A DNA stretch of 64,000 nucleotides, from the NCBI GenBank assembly GCA_963663675.1, contig OY760498.1:2232001-2296000 (forward strand), written 5' to 3'. The stretch's first letter is position 1. The number at the start of each line of letters is the position of its first letter. Both the position numbers and the translations under genes were made by a program. Positions 63,859-64,000 of the stretch are shown here, piece by piece. This DNA comes from CAINVV01 sp963663675. Lineage in GTDB: Bacteria > Bacteroidota > Bacteroidia > Bacteroidales > Prolixibacteraceae. The notes under the pieces are model-generated. The model did no database searches. It saw only the letters and a program-made list of their open reading frames with translations, and was not told the DNA's origin.

Positions 63859-63886
63859 AAAAAGCCGGCAAAAGCCGGCTTTTTTT
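63857..63886. terminator. Bidirectional rho-independent terminator
   Basis: AGCCGGC-AAA-GCCGGCT is flanked by seven As and seven Ts, so it works on both strands. It serves the GH20 gene and the converging gene at the right edge. Confidence 0.9.
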
Positions 63887-63905
63887 ATGGTTTTGTGTAT
63901 GCAAA

Positions 63906-64000
63906 TTATCTTACACTGATCACCAATACTTTTGAAAGGCTCCAAAATTCCGCTGAATTGAGAATTACCAATTCTTCCGCAGTTTTTGCACCTTCAATCT
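63906..64000 (-). CDS. 3' end of an unidentified gene cut by the right edge
   Basis: One minus-strand frame is open from the right edge to a TAA at 63908-63906 and reads EGAKTAEELVILNSAEF...VLVISVR. Its position directly before a bidirectional terminator supports a real gene end. Only about 30 residues are visible and no family is recognised. Confidence 0.5.
   Translation of the reverse strand, partial: IEGAKTAEELVILNSAEFWSLSKVLVISVR

Overview
The window looks like chromosomal DNA of a Bacteroidota bacterium, most likely in or near the Bacteroidales. The evidence is direct. Several starts are preceded by the TTTG / TAnnTTTG promoter type of this phylum, Shine-Dalgarno signals are weak, and many families are typical of the group (DUF4465, DUF5916, DUF6913, M56-TonB, PepSY-like, CstA, MetY). 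I see no rRNA, tRNA, phage, insertion sequence or CRISPR array.

Layout. 1-2574: a secreted GH38-type glycosidase cut by the left edge, divergent from cstA (pyruvate/peptide uptake) and a DUF486 membrane protein. 4957-18350: a complete minus-strand operon for 14-subunit complex I, nuoA to nuoN. NuoC and NuoD are separate, NuoG is short, and a DUF2007 gene sits between nuoJ and nuoK. 18469-23220: a giant exported TPR-like protein with 17 nearly identical 183-bp repeats. 23433-30995: an amino acid permease and a tripartite RND efflux system (TolC-like, RND pump, membrane fusion protein). 31045-33049: a small winged-helix protein, aroC and a SlyD-like FKBP isomerase with a Cys-rich tail. 33309-34320: a cobalamin riboswitch controlling a single DUF4465 lipoprotein. 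34588-41279: ligA, DUF6913, dapA, an M48 peptidase, folD and ffh. 41438-46246: a DUF5916 protein, an RRM/RGG RNA-binding protein and a DEAD-box-type helicase. 46249-49749: a cell-envelope cluster with two L,D-transpeptidases, an anchored protein of unknown function and a helical lipoprotein ending in Lys-Lys. 49919-58062: an ECF sigma factor, a PepSY-like protein, two TPR proteins, rarA and a BlaI / M56-TonB regulatory pair. 58070-61739: aspartate kinase, O-acetylhomoserine sulfhydrylase and MetA, a methionine operon behind a long leader. 62236-63858: a GH20 hexosaminidase. The 3' end of one more gene lies at the right edge.

Most of this is housekeeping or envelope biology. The points I would follow up are: (1) the lipoprotein / L,D-transpeptidase cluster, which could be an analogue of Braun's lipoprotein tethering; (2) the 366-bp higher-order repeat array; (3) a Met-rich mini-ORF with overlapping hairpins in the leader of the methionine operon; (4) the stand-alone B12-riboswitch lipoprotein; and (5) intergenic palindromic and heptamer repeats that may be genome-wide families. 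All functional statements are by family recognition from the sequence; no database search was run.
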